A stretch of DNA of 64,000 nucleotides from Labyrinthula sp. Ha (lineage: Eukaryota; Sar; Bigyra; Labyrinthulida; Labyrinthulaceae). The position numbers and the translations under genes were made by a program. Positions 10,494 through 20,812 of the stretch are shown one piece after another. Numbering within the stretch: the first letter of the stretch is position 1; each line of letters begins with the position of its first letter. The stretch covers positions 102,050-166,049 of the forward strand of contig JAALGZ010000059.1 of NCBI GenBank assembly GCA_015227615.1, written 5' to 3'. Under the pieces are notes generated by a model that worked only from the letters and a program-made list of their open reading frames with translations, searched no databases and was not told the origin of the DNA.

Positions 10494-11321
10494 TTATAAT
10501 TCATCTCCTACTGACATCCATCCTTTCCGCAAAATGTTTTTCCTGCACAACAGAACTAAATATTGTACCTTGGCATTGAAACACCCCTCAATCAGCTCAT
10601 ATATTTCTTTAGGCTTTCTAAAAGTCCATGTACTAGGAGCCATTAAAATTTCTTTACCAAAGTTACCTTTCTCCAAATTCACGGGTAACTCACCTTTTTC
10701 ACATATGAACAACTCTTTTATACCCTGCAATGCCATATTTGCTAACGTATAACGCACTTTCCCATTACGCTTAGTCTTCGTCCATAGCACATGATTTATA
10801 TATTTCAACCGCCATTTCTCCAAACATTGGAATATGATGTCTCTCTTGCCCCAAAATGTCCAAATAAAAATCAACGTGTTCCTTGCTGCCCTATAAAAAT
10901 TCAACTCTAAGAATTTTCTATCTTCCACTTGATTGACGTTATCCGCCGGACACCTTATAGAATTCCCTTTACAAAACTAATGTGGGGGATCTAGCATAAT
11001 TACATCAAAAGCTGCCCCTTTGTAATCATTCAATAATTCAAACATATCCCTCTTAATGCTCACCGAATCTGCAGATATTGTGCACCTATAAACTCTTACC
11101 CTTCTTGTTTCCAAAATGATTGCATTATTACAAACCCCACCTCCAATTTTTATTCCAGGTACTCGACATGTCATATTTTCCATTACTATCTGTCCCATCC
11201 TTATCAATTCGTATATTCTATGAAGTTTCTCCATATCCTCCGTTATCAAGCTGCTCTGTTTCATCTGATCGAGAACTCGCGTTCTCAACATCTCTAGCTC
11301 CACAATAGAATCACTAATCAA
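10494..11321 (-). pseudogene. gypsyA1 MT-A70-type adenine methyltransferase (broken by one stop)
   Basis: Two minus-strand segments in one frame, 11321-10977 and 10928-10494, separated by a TAG directly after the motif DPPH (canonical DPPW, DPPY in gypsyA2). The first carries the lead-in strand AAFDVIMLDPPH. The second shows the MT-A70 order: a strand with IFIWTFWG, the W-T-K-x-x-R-N-G-K block, RKPKEIYELIEGCF and the final RKGWMSVGDEL. MT-A70 enzymes (METTL3/14/4, ciliate MTA1) transfer methyl from SAM to N6 of adenine. The family assignment rests on several motifs in correct order; the stop makes this copy a pseudogene unless read through. Confidence 0.75.
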
Positions 11322-11487
11322 TTAAGGGTATATTCTACACTTCTCTTTCTTTTTTTAACACTTTCGCCATCATCCTTAATCTCGCTTTCATATGATCCAA
11401 ATTGTTCCAATCATGAACTACTACTGGCACATTCAAATTTATTTTGCTACTCAAACTCTCATGCATACCAAAAAATTTTCATGGCGT

Positions 11488-11817
11488 TCACCACTTTTGC
11501 AAATCCAATTCCACAGTATTGCTAATTCTCCTTTCTATTCTATATTCCTCTCCCAACCATTTATTGTTTTTCTTTCCAACAACACCCAAATTCAACCGAA
11601 TATAAGTATAGTCACCAATAGCTTGCATGTTTATCCATGATTGAAGCTTATTATATGTCTGTTGGTGATTGTGCTGAGGCATATACTTTAAAATCATTTT
11701 GTAATTAGCAAATCTAAAGTGCATCACCAAATTTTTCAGCAATAGCGCCTGATATATATTCCAACCAACTTCTACCAGCTTGCCATCCAAGTCATACTCG
11801 ACTCGTGAAAAGTTCAT
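11488..11817 (-). pseudogene. gypsyA1 Myb/SANT-like region
   Basis: A 109-aa minus-strand piece aligning with the region between chromodomain and methyltransferase in gypsyB and gypsyC. The recognisable core is LLLKNLVMHFRFANYKMILK followed by YMPQHNHQQTYNKLQSW, matching the gypsyC pattern LVLKFGIGRFEKYQ...LPHKS...Y. In Myb/SANT domains such a helix-turn-helix unit binds DNA or histone tails. The sequence is diverged and some core positions are lost. Confidence 0.5.
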
Positions 11818-11909
11818 TTTCTATACCTCAAACGCAACATATTTACTTTTTACCTTGCCCATCCATTAGGATATGCCACTTTCAAATATCTCTTAGCTTC
11901 ATTCGTCTT

Positions 11910-12221
11910 CTAAATCTTTTCTTTTGCCAAATACTTTATCACCAGCTTAGGTAGATCTTCAATCATGATGCTAAGCAGTTGCCATGTCCAATCCGTCTCA
12001 TTTCTAAAACCTCTCGAATCCACTTGCAACAAAAAACCTCTTGTTTCTTCTTTTATACCACGGATCCTTTGCACTTCCAATTTTCCGCTATCATTTGAAA
12101 ACGGTACCTTCGTTCTAGGATTTTGAAGGAGCTCACTTGGAGCAAAAAAAAAAGATAAGACAAGGAGGATGTACCTCCATAGTTTGACCCATAATTTTTG
12201 CATCTTTGTAAAGATGCTCAT
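11910..12221 (-). pseudogene. gypsyA1 chromodomain
   Basis: The piece includes FAPSELLQNP, then GKLEVQRIRGIKEETRGFLLQVDSRGFRNETDW. The last block matches the chromodomain signature VEVKWRGF..E.NTWEP of gypsyC with partial loss of aromatic-cage residues (Lys-Trp replaced by Asp-Ser). Chromodomains on Ty3 integrases direct insertion to marked chromatin. Confidence 0.65.
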
Positions 12222-13140
12222 TCAGCTGCCTTTTTACAATATATAGTCCAACCCACTGAGGCCTCAACTTTTTGTGTTTGACTGCCTTGCTTACCAATAC
12301 AAACTCTCCACTGAAACATAACGGTGTAAACTTAAATCGCTTATTATATAATGCGTTTTGATACTCTATAGCTCGCTGCAAAAACTCAATACCTTCTCTA
12401 GATACTTGAGAATATTCTTCTGAATCCTCTTCATCGGCTCCTCTAACGTTTCTTCTTAGTTTTTCTTCAAATCCAAAACTCCCGTTCTTCCCAACACATC
12501 TTTCCGAGGTATTTTCCTAAGAATATTTGAAACGATGATAAATTCTCTCTAGACCTCATGGACACAGAGTTTAAATAATATTGCACCTTATCCAGTAGCA
12601 TAAGCCAATTCTCTGTGGTCAGCGACAAATCCGATATAAACATCCGAAAATGTTTTAAGGTTTGCCTGTTCTACACTTCAGCTGCACTATTGGAAAACGT
12701 CGCGTAGGAACATGAAAACTACTGTGATCCTCCACTTTTCTTGACAAATTCAGTAACCACCCGGTTTAAAAAATGTTACCTCTTATCTGAATTCAAAACA
12801 AAATCACCAGCTGGTTCGTAGTGAGAATGAAGAATTCACAAAGGTGTAACTACCTTGCTCGTCTTGGCCTTCTTACATCTATTCAGCATCGTTAACATCG
12901 ACAATGAGTCAATAATCGTCAAAAATATATTCCTCTCTCCTACTAAGATACAAAAAATCACTCAATATATAATCTCTACAACTTCTTTCTAAGCTCGTTA
13001 TATCGAACGGTCTTGTCATTATCTTTGTAGGCCACTGGCCATGAACACATTGTCTTCTAAATCTAATCCATCCATCCATGAGAAGACCAGCCAATTTCTT
13101 GTCTAAAGGTACATGCTCCTTCTAAATTGCTCTTTTTTCA
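12133..13140 (-). pseudogene. gypsyA1 integrase remnant
   Basis: Pieces of a retroviral-type integrase: the zinc finger end RQCVHG (second Cys lost, intact CVHC in gypsyA2), then ILSDFLYLSRREEYIFD with the first catalytic Asp retained, a decayed centre and the C-terminal GPY/F-like part LRPQWVGLYIVKRQ (12133-12381). gypsyA1 keeps the first Asp but loses a zinc ligand, while gypsyA2 shows the opposite, so they decayed independently. Confidence 0.65.
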
Positions 13141-13419
13141 AGCTCAGCAGCTCCAGTGTTAAAACACAAATGCGTATGCATCAATATCGAGGGTATCAGC
13201 GACGGGGTTCCCACCAGTTTCCTTCACGCTTCTGCAACCCTATTATTATCCCACCCAAGTCCCTTATTTGTAGCCCTAACAGATAGCCTTCATCCATCTC
13301 AGGCTAAATTTCCGCGCAATTCGGACTTTGACAACTCAAATGTATCTTATCTATCTCTCTCAAAAAATTATCTATACATTTGACATCTTCCATCGACATC
13401 TCTAAAGCATACATATTAA

Positions 13420-14681
13420 GCAACTCTTATTTGTCTCTTGTACTTTCCGGATATATCAGTCTATTTAACGCGTCAGCCGCCACATTATAATCTTCATCAG
13501 TGTGATGGGCCTCCAGCTGTAAATCCTGGAAAATTACGCTCCAGTGACACAACCTCTCCGATTAAGCCTTTTTCTTATATAGGTTAGGATTCAATACATG
13601 CACCAGGACTCGGCAATCTGTAAACAAAGTTTTCTTTACCGAGTTTCTTTTTAGATAGTAATCATACTTCCGAGATGTTGCAATCACTGGGAACAACTCC
13701 TTTGAGTAAATGTGCCAATACAGCGTTGAGCCCCAAAAGTTAACACTAGATATTAATATTACTTTAAACTGCTTTTTCAGAACTTGTTTCACATCAATTT
13801 CTTCCTTCATTTGACATGTAAAGTAAGCCCAATGTTTCTTTGACGCGTCCACAAATAAAATGACATCCAACTTCGCATCAAAATATGCCAATGTTGCCGT
13901 GAACAACTCTTTCAGCTTCTCTACCGACACCCTTTACGCCGTATTGATCTCTTTTGTCCAAATGATGAGTTTTTTTCTTTCTCTCCAGTACCTTTATCTT
14001 CTCCACTATTAAATAATTTTCTGTAAGCGTAAACCTCAACCACGCAAAATGTGGCAAAATTTCTGTGATTAAGTTCCCAATAAAAATAAACTGTGTTACT
14101 TCATGCACATATTTTGGTTTTCTTCTCCCCAAAAGGTCAGCCACATACTTCTTATCCAATCTGTGACCTTTATCCGTTAGTAAATTTCCGCAAAAAGTAG
14201 TTTTCTTCTTTAGAAAATCACATTTAGATATATTTAATCTTAATCGCCTCCACATTACTTACTTCAGAAACTTCTCTGTAACCGCACAAAATTTATTAAT
14301 CATTGCTCTCCATAAAATATTATCATTCTTTTATTGTAGAGTATTTTTGCAAAGCAGTTTCTCCGGTTCTAACATTTCTCTTATTATTCTTTTCGAAAAC
14401 AAAGAAGATGTATTACATCATCCCGGAACCCCCTCTCCCCCTAAAACTATAGCACAAAATCCACGGCGTTCAGCAAGTGAAAAAAAAAGTTGAAAGTCCT
14501 CCTGCGTTGGTAAGTAGTCGAAGTCACTAAACAACTCATGCTGACCAAAATATATAGTCTCTTTAATTTTAGACAACTGGTTGTTAATATCTAGAAGCCT
14601 AGAGTCTACTTTCCTGGTGTAATGATTTAACGACCGGAAATCTACAACAAAACAGTACTTCTTTGGTTCTAACTTGGACAC
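13420..14681 (-). pseudogene. gypsyA1 reverse transcriptase and RNase H remnants
   Basis: RT pieces: YCFVVDFRSLNHYTRKVDSR with ELFSDFDYLPTQEDFQ (motif A) at 14681-14418, then SKCDFLKKKTTFCGNLL downstream of motif C at 14255-13878. The segment that should hold motifs B and C is scrambled, so no YxDD-like box is visible. RNase H follows with LDVILFVDASKKHWAYF, YSKELFPVIA, LFTDCRVLVHVL, and then NVAADALNRL in another frame. Confidence 0.7.
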
Positions 14682-15249
14682 AATTAAAGGCTGTATGGAT
14701 ATCGTCAGGTTCCGATTTGGCTTAATAATCCCGGCTTTCAGTATTTACTTCATTCTGTTTCTAAGAAATTCTTCCTTCTCCGGTCCCATCGGTCTCGCTG
14801 TACATACAACCATTTCGTTCTCATTATTCACACTGCATTTAATATGTTTCAACCTTAATATCAGAGTTGGGTTCCTGTCATCTCCAAATCCACGCGCGTT
14901 AATCATAATTATCCCTTTCAGTCAATCCAAATCCCCCACCGGAACTATATTTTTTTATATCTACTAGTTTCTCACTAATTACCTTTTTAGCCTCAAAACA
15001 TCTTCCTCAATGGAAGTCTCCAAGTTTTACCCATTGTTCAACTCATCCTCCATCACTTTATCTTCAAATGCTTTGAATATTATAGGCATTTTCCTTTCGC
15101 TGATGATTCCTACTCACTTTACATTCATTTCCCTAACCTTTATCCCCTTCTTCTTTTTTCCCCGGATTTTTTTCTCAGACCAATTTATCATAACCTTACT
15201 ACCCACTTTTATTTCCACTGATCTTGCAATCATTACCTCACTCCTTTAA

Positions 15250-15849
15250 AAGTTGAAGTAGACTTAACCCATGTCTTCCCAACAAATCATTTCCTATGAG
15301 TAAATTTGCTCATTCTTCTAGTTCATTCAGTAATAGAACTTCCACCTCTCCAAAATCATACACCCTTTTCCCTTCAAAACGTATCTTTATCCTCACTATA
15401 CCTGAATGTGTCACCCGATGCTTGACTCCATTTGCATCTTTGACTCTAATGGGTTCTCTCAGCCTCCTCAAACGACTGCAGTATTTTTCAAACCTGCTCC
15501 TCGCTGCGGCAGACATATCGGTATCAGAGTTCAAGCATCCACATACCACAAACTGCTGAACACCCTTCCGCACTACAACATCATAAGTATTCTCCTTTTT
15601 TCCACATATCTCCCCTGATGCTATATCCACATTTAACAACGTCATATCTTGTTTATATCCTCGCATGACTTTCTTCCCTGCCATTGTTAATTTTCCATTT
15701 TCATTTGTCTGAACATTTTCAAAGGCAAGCTTCATTGTTTCTGGCTCCTCTATTTCTTGCATCTCATTATCCACATCCGTTTTTTCATTCTCCACCTGCT
15801 GCATCTTCCGCCCTACACCCAGATATTTCCTCTGCGATTTTAATTTCAA
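15250..15849 (-). pseudogene. gypsyA1 aspartic protease remnant
   Basis: A 179-aa frame with an N-terminal charged linker and a retropepsin-like half. The catalytic loop reads CLNSDTDMSAAAR where active copies have L-D-S-G-A-D-x-S, so the catalytic Asp-Ser-Gly has become Asn-Ser-Asp. The C-terminal hallmark LLIGNDLLGxHGLS follows after a stop. gypsyA2 has the same lesion, so it predates their separation. Confidence 0.6.
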
Positions 15850-16089
15850 CTTCTCCTTATATCTTTTTAAACGCTTTGAAATTACATTTTCCGGCGGTCT
15901 AAAGAGTAATCTGGGATTTTGTTACCTTCCAGCAACAAAGTCTCTCTTCGCGTAGCAAGTATCTTCTTTGTGTTCATATCTATGGCAAAGTGAACACGAG
16001 TTTTGGTTTCCACTACCTCCATCTGCCCCACAATTATTAACATATTTAATACTAAAACAGCTTACATCTTCTTACATTCCTTTTATCTA

Positions 16090-16880
16090 AACTCTTTTTC
16101 AGTTCTTTCTTAATAAATCTGCTCCCACTTATCCTGTTTCTTATCTATTTTTCATGCGGATTTCTCTTCCGCATCTTCTCCCTTACATGATATGGTGGTA
16201 TGTAGCTTATTATATACTTCTCCAATTTTTTTAAAGTCTAAATTGCATAGTGAGAGTTTGATCGTCAACATATCTTGTCGTACCCAAATATAACCGGGTA
16301 ACAGCCTAAATATAGATGAGCATATTTTCTTTTTCAAACGTGCACTTTCTTCCGGTAACAACTCAATGACTTCTCTAATTTTATTAAAAACTTATTTGAA
16401 TGTGTTTTCTTTTAAAACTCCCAAGTTGAATACAACATTATCCAATATAATCTGGTCAGGAGCTTTTAGCTCCTTCATTTTCTCTTCTTCCACTATATCC
16501 TGCAGATGCTTAATAAGCACATTGTTATACCTAGTCACATTGAATCTCTTCAAGTTTGTAGACAGCGTCATTTCTATCTTCAGGTTTTGGATTCACCTTC
16601 TTTCGCTGTACCGCATTCAAAAGTTTGTACTGAGAAATAAAAAACTTGCAACTCTGCTTTGAAAAATCAGTTAATTTATCAATTTCTAAGTCCATACAAC
16701 ACTCTTCATCTCAACGGTTATTGCGACTTACATCCCTCAATACATTATCAAAATGTGTGGGCAAGGTATTAATCTGGTTTGGGTTAAGTGTAATAGTTCG
16801 TCCATTATCAGATCCAGTTCCAGTTCCTATATTATCGTTTGTAGTCGTGTTCTCATTGTTTCCCGATATTATTGTAATCC
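16090..16880 (-). pseudogene. gypsyA1 gag remnants
   Basis: Short minus-strand frames homologous to gypsyA2 46461-47240. The position of the gag ATG in gypsyA2 is ATA here. A piece at 16361-16152 (KKKICSSIFRLLPGYIWVRQ) matches the gypsyA2 frame at 46992-47177. It resembles the capsid-like region of gypsyB, whose KLPDYGWVRKED matches LLPGYIWVRQD. Confidence 0.55.
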
Positions 16881-16885
16881 TGGGG

Positions 16886-16901
16886 AATATTGATCAATAT
16901 T
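16886..16901. promoter_or_regulatory. Palindrome at 5' LTR/internal junction (primer-binding position), gypsyA1
   Basis: AATATTGATCAATATT is a perfect 16-nt palindrome spanning the LTR edge, where a primer-binding site should lie. gypsyA2, gypsyB and gypsyC have equivalent palindromes. No TGG typical of tRNA-3'-end priming is visible. Confidence 0.5.
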
Positions 16902-17184
16902 TAGTTAGTATAACAAATCCAGCAGTAAATATAATCTCGGTGCCTTCTACTGGGTATTAAATAATGGAAACTTTCTTTCAGTTCAAGTTCACACTTTATT
17001 CACAAGTTGTTAGTTCTTAATTCGTACAACGGTCGCATTTTAAGATTCTTTTTTTACATCCCTACTTTTACAATATAGCATTACCCCCAATATATTTTTA
17101 ATTATAAGATACCCATATAAATTACCACTATGCTAATCATGATTCACTATTTTAGTTCAGTTCAAATATACCAATTTATCCACA
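16898..17184 (-). repeat. gypsyA1 5' LTR
   Basis: About 287 bp, homologous to 9781-10071 with many mismatches. It begins tgtggataaatt on the minus strand and ends actaaata. It abuts acaggagtgttt, the inner TIR edge of Element 1, after three bases. Confidence 0.8.
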
Positions 17185-17187
17185 AGA

Positions 17188-17512
17188 ACAGGAGTGTTTG
17201 TAAAGTGAACATAAAGCAGAATTGAGTACGAGAGAATTAAGTAGAAAATAAACAGTTCGAATAGAATTGAGTCCAAAGTAAAAATAGAAAGATAAAGTAT
17301 AAGAATAGAAAATTAAGTTTAGTGAAATTAATTGTCGTAATATAAAAGTCTTCGTATGTAAAAATGCTCGTCCAGATATGAGTAGTACTGTAGTTTGAAA
17401 GAATCCGCCTTTTACAGCGATGTAAGTTACATCTTGTATTTGATTGGCAGAATTTTAGTGAGAGTAGTCAATTATGGTGTTGTTCAAATTAAGACATTAA
17501 TGATATTTTAAT
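17188..17512. repeat. Inner part of the long TIR, left arm of Element 1
   Basis: Starts acaggagtgtttgtaaagtg and matches the reverse complement of 20205-20499 plus 27550-27557. The first ~190 bp match about 88% by eye, the remainder less well (attaa..cattaatga..attt still shared). In Element 1 right and Element 2 left this sequence directly adjoins the AAA leader, showing that AAA gene and inner repeat form one continuous TIR. Confidence 0.75.
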
Positions 17513-17754
17513 TTTGGGCACGAAGCAAGAAATGTAGTTAAAAGTCCTTGCCTCAACGAAGCTGCTTGACTTCGACCTCCACGGAGGGCCTAGAGTGTGC
17601 GACCCAACGTGAACAGAGACTACTTGTAGTTTATGTGAATCTAAGTGGTCTTACTACAACAAAACTTAACCTCTTAGGAGAAAAAACTCAGCAACTGTCA
17701 ATTTTCATGTTACAATAGCTGCACGCAAATAGCTACAAGATACTGAAGGGAGAG

Positions 17755-18012
17755 GTGAAAGTCAACGGTAGCAAAGGTAGGAGCTTTTTTAAACCGCCTA
17801 CTAGAGCTGCAGGCGTAGCGCCCTACTTGGCCGAAGAACTTGCTTGCAACGCCTCCTCAGTTGAAATATCGAGAGACAGGATCCTGAAAGTAGTTCTTAA
17901 AGGTACCGGGAAGAAAAACATTAACTTAAAAGAGTCAAACTGGTTGATAAGGACCGTGAAAAAGAAAGGGATGTTACTTTTTAGGTGGATATTTAAACAC
18001 ACAAGTGAGTAG
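17755..18012 (+). pseudogene. Conserved short frame in Element centre, copy 1
   Basis: An 85-codon frame whose counterpart in Element 2 is 45403-45591 on the minus strand. Both share a KVN-SKG-SFF start, then TRAAGV and YLAEELACN-SSV, with scattered amino-acid changes and one small indel. Preservation of the frame between diverged copies hints at former coding. No domain is recognised. The frame opens upstream without a convincing ATG, so it may be an exon or a fragment. Confidence 0.4.
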
Positions 18013-18553
18013 AGTTTCGCTGAAGATGATAGAGAAACTAGGGCTTAAGGCACAGTATCAAGAACAACGACCAAGTGAAACTATCTAGAACAAGCAGCAA
18101 GGTACCTCAGAACCGTACCAGTCAACATCAACCTTTTAACCTATGAGCAAGAACTTCTTAGACTTTCTGGAACATCCACATAGCAGGGAACTTAAATTTT
18201 CAGAAATACTCAATGCATAAGTAACACGTCTGAAAACAACAACTGTACCTAAAAGATATTACAACCCAACCTGCAATAGAACATAGCTCCCTGTCTCTCC
18301 CCCAGAATAGACCAGAATACAGCCAAAATGAATCTCACAACCTTCCTAGCTCTTTCCCAACCCAAACACCCAAACAGTCAAAATTCACATCCTAAACCTG
18401 AAACCAGCAGGAATCTCCACGATACATCCCCATTTAACCTCTAAGAAACATAGAGAATAAAAATATACCTTTCACGGCTCTTAATCAGCTTCAGCTAGAA
18501 CCCAATGAATCAGAATAACCGAGAAACCCCACTTCACCACCTTCCACTCAAAA

Positions 18554-18676
18554 TCAGCAATAGCCACTCGGAAATTTGCTCAAAAAACCTCCATGCTCCT
18601 CAATACATCCCTCAAAAGCATCTTTCAGTTTCATCATCGCTTTCTTAGAGCTCTTCTGACTTGGCGTGCGAGAATT
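18554..18676 (-). other. 40-codon frame conserved between Element centres, copy 1
   Basis: Minus-strand frame ending LSKFPSGYC then TGA, with KLKDAFEGC before it. The Element 2 counterpart (44649-44771, plus) keeps the frame with a few substitutions and no indel. It could be a C-terminal exon of a lost gene; function unknown. Confidence 0.3.
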
Positions 18677-19117
18677 TCAATCTTCTTCAATTTGGTTTGA
18701 TTTAAGATTAAAATTTGGGAAATTAAGAATAGCCCAATCTGGAGTAATACAACCTTGGACGAATGAAATCAGGTATCCTGGGAGACTGACCAATAAAAGC
18801 CGGAGAAAGTGGATAAGGTATTGATAGCAACAAGAAGAGTATAGAAAATGACAAATGACTCTCAGTAGGTTAAGAACATAGTAAACACCTGGCTCGTAGA
18901 AGGTTTGGCCAGTAGGCCCATTTAATCCTTAAATAACTAACTAACAATCCAACAATCAACAAGTGCATATGAAAAGACGATAAAAACATCGTGATCTCCA
19001 AGAGAGGTTTAAAACAGTGCGAGATTCATGCAGTTCCTCTCACTCGTTGTGAATAAGCTTTATTATTATTTTTTTTAATTCTTAAGTTTGAATAAAAAGC
19101 AATGAAAAACAATATGA

Positions 19118-19335
19118 AGTCAAGATGAAAAGAAGTCGAAAACGAAAAAGGATGAAAGTTTAACAAAAATATGAAAAAGCAACCGAAAACGATGGAAGTT
19201 TAACAAAAAAATATGAAGTGGAAAACAAAGAAGAAAAGGGATGAAAGTTTAGCAAAAACATAAAAAAAACGAAGAAGGATGAAAGTTTAACCAAAATATG
19301 AAAAAAGGAAACGAAAAACGATGAAAGTTAAAGAA
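19118..19335 (+). repeat. Purine-rich tandem repeat, copy 1
   Basis: About five imperfect units of roughly 40-50 bp, core gatgaaagtttaacaaaaat followed by atgaaaaag and gaaaac. The inverted counterpart lies at 43990-44215. Confidence 0.65.
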
Positions 19336-20204
19336 TATTGCACCTAGATTAAAGTATCAACCCACTCAAGTTTTAAATTTCAATTTTAACAAAAATCTAA
19401 ATCTTCTGAATCTCAGTTTTCAAAATCATTTGCTTTAAACTTCTAATTATTTTAGTTCACAAATGCATTTAATAACGTTCAGATGTATTTTCGAGTTTTT
19501 GCATTCAACCTATGGAGAAAGATTTAAATCCATCCTCATCTTCATCGAGGGCCGAGTGTGGAGAGAAGGCAGAGTCACGGGGGGGGGGTATTTTTAAAGA
19601 CACGGGAAGCATTGAAGGCCCCCCGCCACGCTAGGGTAATGCAACTTCACATTTTAATATTTTATAACTTTTAATATTTATTTTCTATCTTCTAGTGCAC
19701 TTCACTTTATTCCCAGCCTTCTTTGTATTTCATCAAAGTCTAAGAAAATGGAATTATATTAGAAAAAATAAGTTAATCCTTGAATTTATATTTACGAGAA
19801 AATAGAAACAAGAGAACAATTGCTAAAATAGCACTGCAATATTTTCTGTTATGTTTAAAATACTAAAGGTTAAAATTATAATTTCTGAAGTAAAAAATAC
19901 TGAAGTCCTTTTGAACCACTTGAAGCAACCGTTTGCAACCGTTGAAAGGTGCAAAAACATCTCGCTTTCTGTAGCAACTTCAAAATGTAACTAAATTTCT
20001 AGCTCCTTTCTTTTTGGAGAGTTTTCTATACCCTTTTCGTTTTCAAGTTAGTTCTCAATGCCGTTCTGAATTTTTTACATTTTCTCTTTTTCTTTTGTTT
20101 TTCTGATATTGGATCGAATTGCCCACTGTTTCCCTCCATTACCTCCAAATTTTCGCAAAATATGGTTTTTGGCCATATGGCCCAAATTTGAAATCCTGAA
20201 ATCA

Positions 20205-20499
20205 CAAATGTCATTAATACCTTAATTTCAAAAATGAAATAATTGGCCATTCTCACAAAAATTCAACCAATCAAATGCCACGTGTAAATTACACGCGTGT
20301 AAAAAACGGATTCCCATATATGGAAAAACCTTTTTACATACGAATACTTTTATATTACAACATTTAATTTCACTCAATTAAATTATCTATTCTTATACTT
20401 TATCTTTCTATCTTTGCTTTAGACTCAATTCTATTTGAACTGTTTATTTTCTACTTAATTATCTAGTACTCAATTCTGCTTTATATTCATCTTAGAAAC
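20205..20499. repeat. Inner part of the long TIR, right arm of Element 1 (cut by gypsyB)
   Basis: Reverse-complement match of 17188-17512. The last bases, cactcctgt, are found after gypsyB at 27549-27557, and aaac (20496-20499) is repeated at 27546-27549 as the gypsyB target duplication. Confidence 0.75.
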
Positions 20500-20730
20500 T
20501 GTTACGGTTTGATACCTTTTTTATGAATATCTCTTATTTATATTTCGTTATTTACATTTACACCGCGCCACGTCATTGGTTTACATAAGTAGTTAGAGAA
20601 TACACACTTTTAAGTTATTAAGGGTAACACAAAGAAGAACAAGTTTTTATATTTTACGTTTACCTCTACACGACTGCTACTCGGCCGAGTCTAGAGAAGA
20701 GTATATTTACTGGACGGAAAACTCTCAATA
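20500..20730 (+). repeat. gypsyB 5' LTR
   Basis: Starts tgttacggtttgatacc, ends aactctcaata. Direct repeat of 27315-27545. Confidence 0.9.
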
Positions 20731-20740
20731 TTGCAATATT
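20727..20740. promoter_or_regulatory. Palindrome at 5' LTR/internal junction, gypsyB
   Basis: AATATTGCAATATT, a perfect 14-nt palindrome beginning four bases inside the LTR, at the primer-binding position. Confidence 0.5.
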
Positions 20741-20812
20741 TGTTTTTGTAGAAACGAAGTTGTGCGAGGTATTTGTCTTTTGTCAAAGAACTGATCTTGG
20801 TGTTCACTAGCT

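Larger units (their letters stand above)
9781..17184 (-). mobile_element. gypsyA1: Ty3/gypsy chromodomain element with MT-A70 gene (decayed)
   Basis: Bounded by LTRs 16898-17184 (5') and 9781-10071 (3'). On the minus strand the order is gag remnants, protease, RT, RNase H, integrase, GPY/F-like region, chromodomain, Myb/SANT-like region, MT-A70 methyltransferase, then a 3' untranslated region with tandem repeats. Frames are broken many times and the gag ATG is changed to ATA. It sits exactly between the inner TIR and the AAA module of Element 1. The same element occupies the equivalent place in Element 2 (46148-53548), so it was there before the two copies separated. The two LTRs differ strongly, so it is old. 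Confidence 0.85.
17513..20204. other. Central region of Element 1
   Basis: About 2.7 kb between the arms, matching inverted 43110-45820 in Element 2 throughout. No transposase, helicase or recombinase motif was found in any frame. It holds two short frames conserved between copies (17755-18012 and 18554-18676, annotated), purine-rich tandem repeats (19118-19335) and a run of ten G (19579-19588). Confidence 0.6.

Noticed and set aside
19118-19335. CRISPR-like array of regularly spaced repeats
   Set aside because: Units are imperfect, directly tandem and low in complexity, without unique spacers, in a eukaryotic context.
19579-19588. Telomere or G-quadruplex signal from the run of ten G
   Set aside because: A single G run without repeated spacing; no telomeric repeat array nearby.
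17188-20499. A separate ~3.3 kb MITE-like transposon with ~330-bp TIRs
   Set aside because: In two of four arms the inner repeat joins the AAA leader at the same base, so it is better read as the inner part of one long TIR that includes the AAA gene. A separate element inserted exactly between two AAA genes would be less simple.
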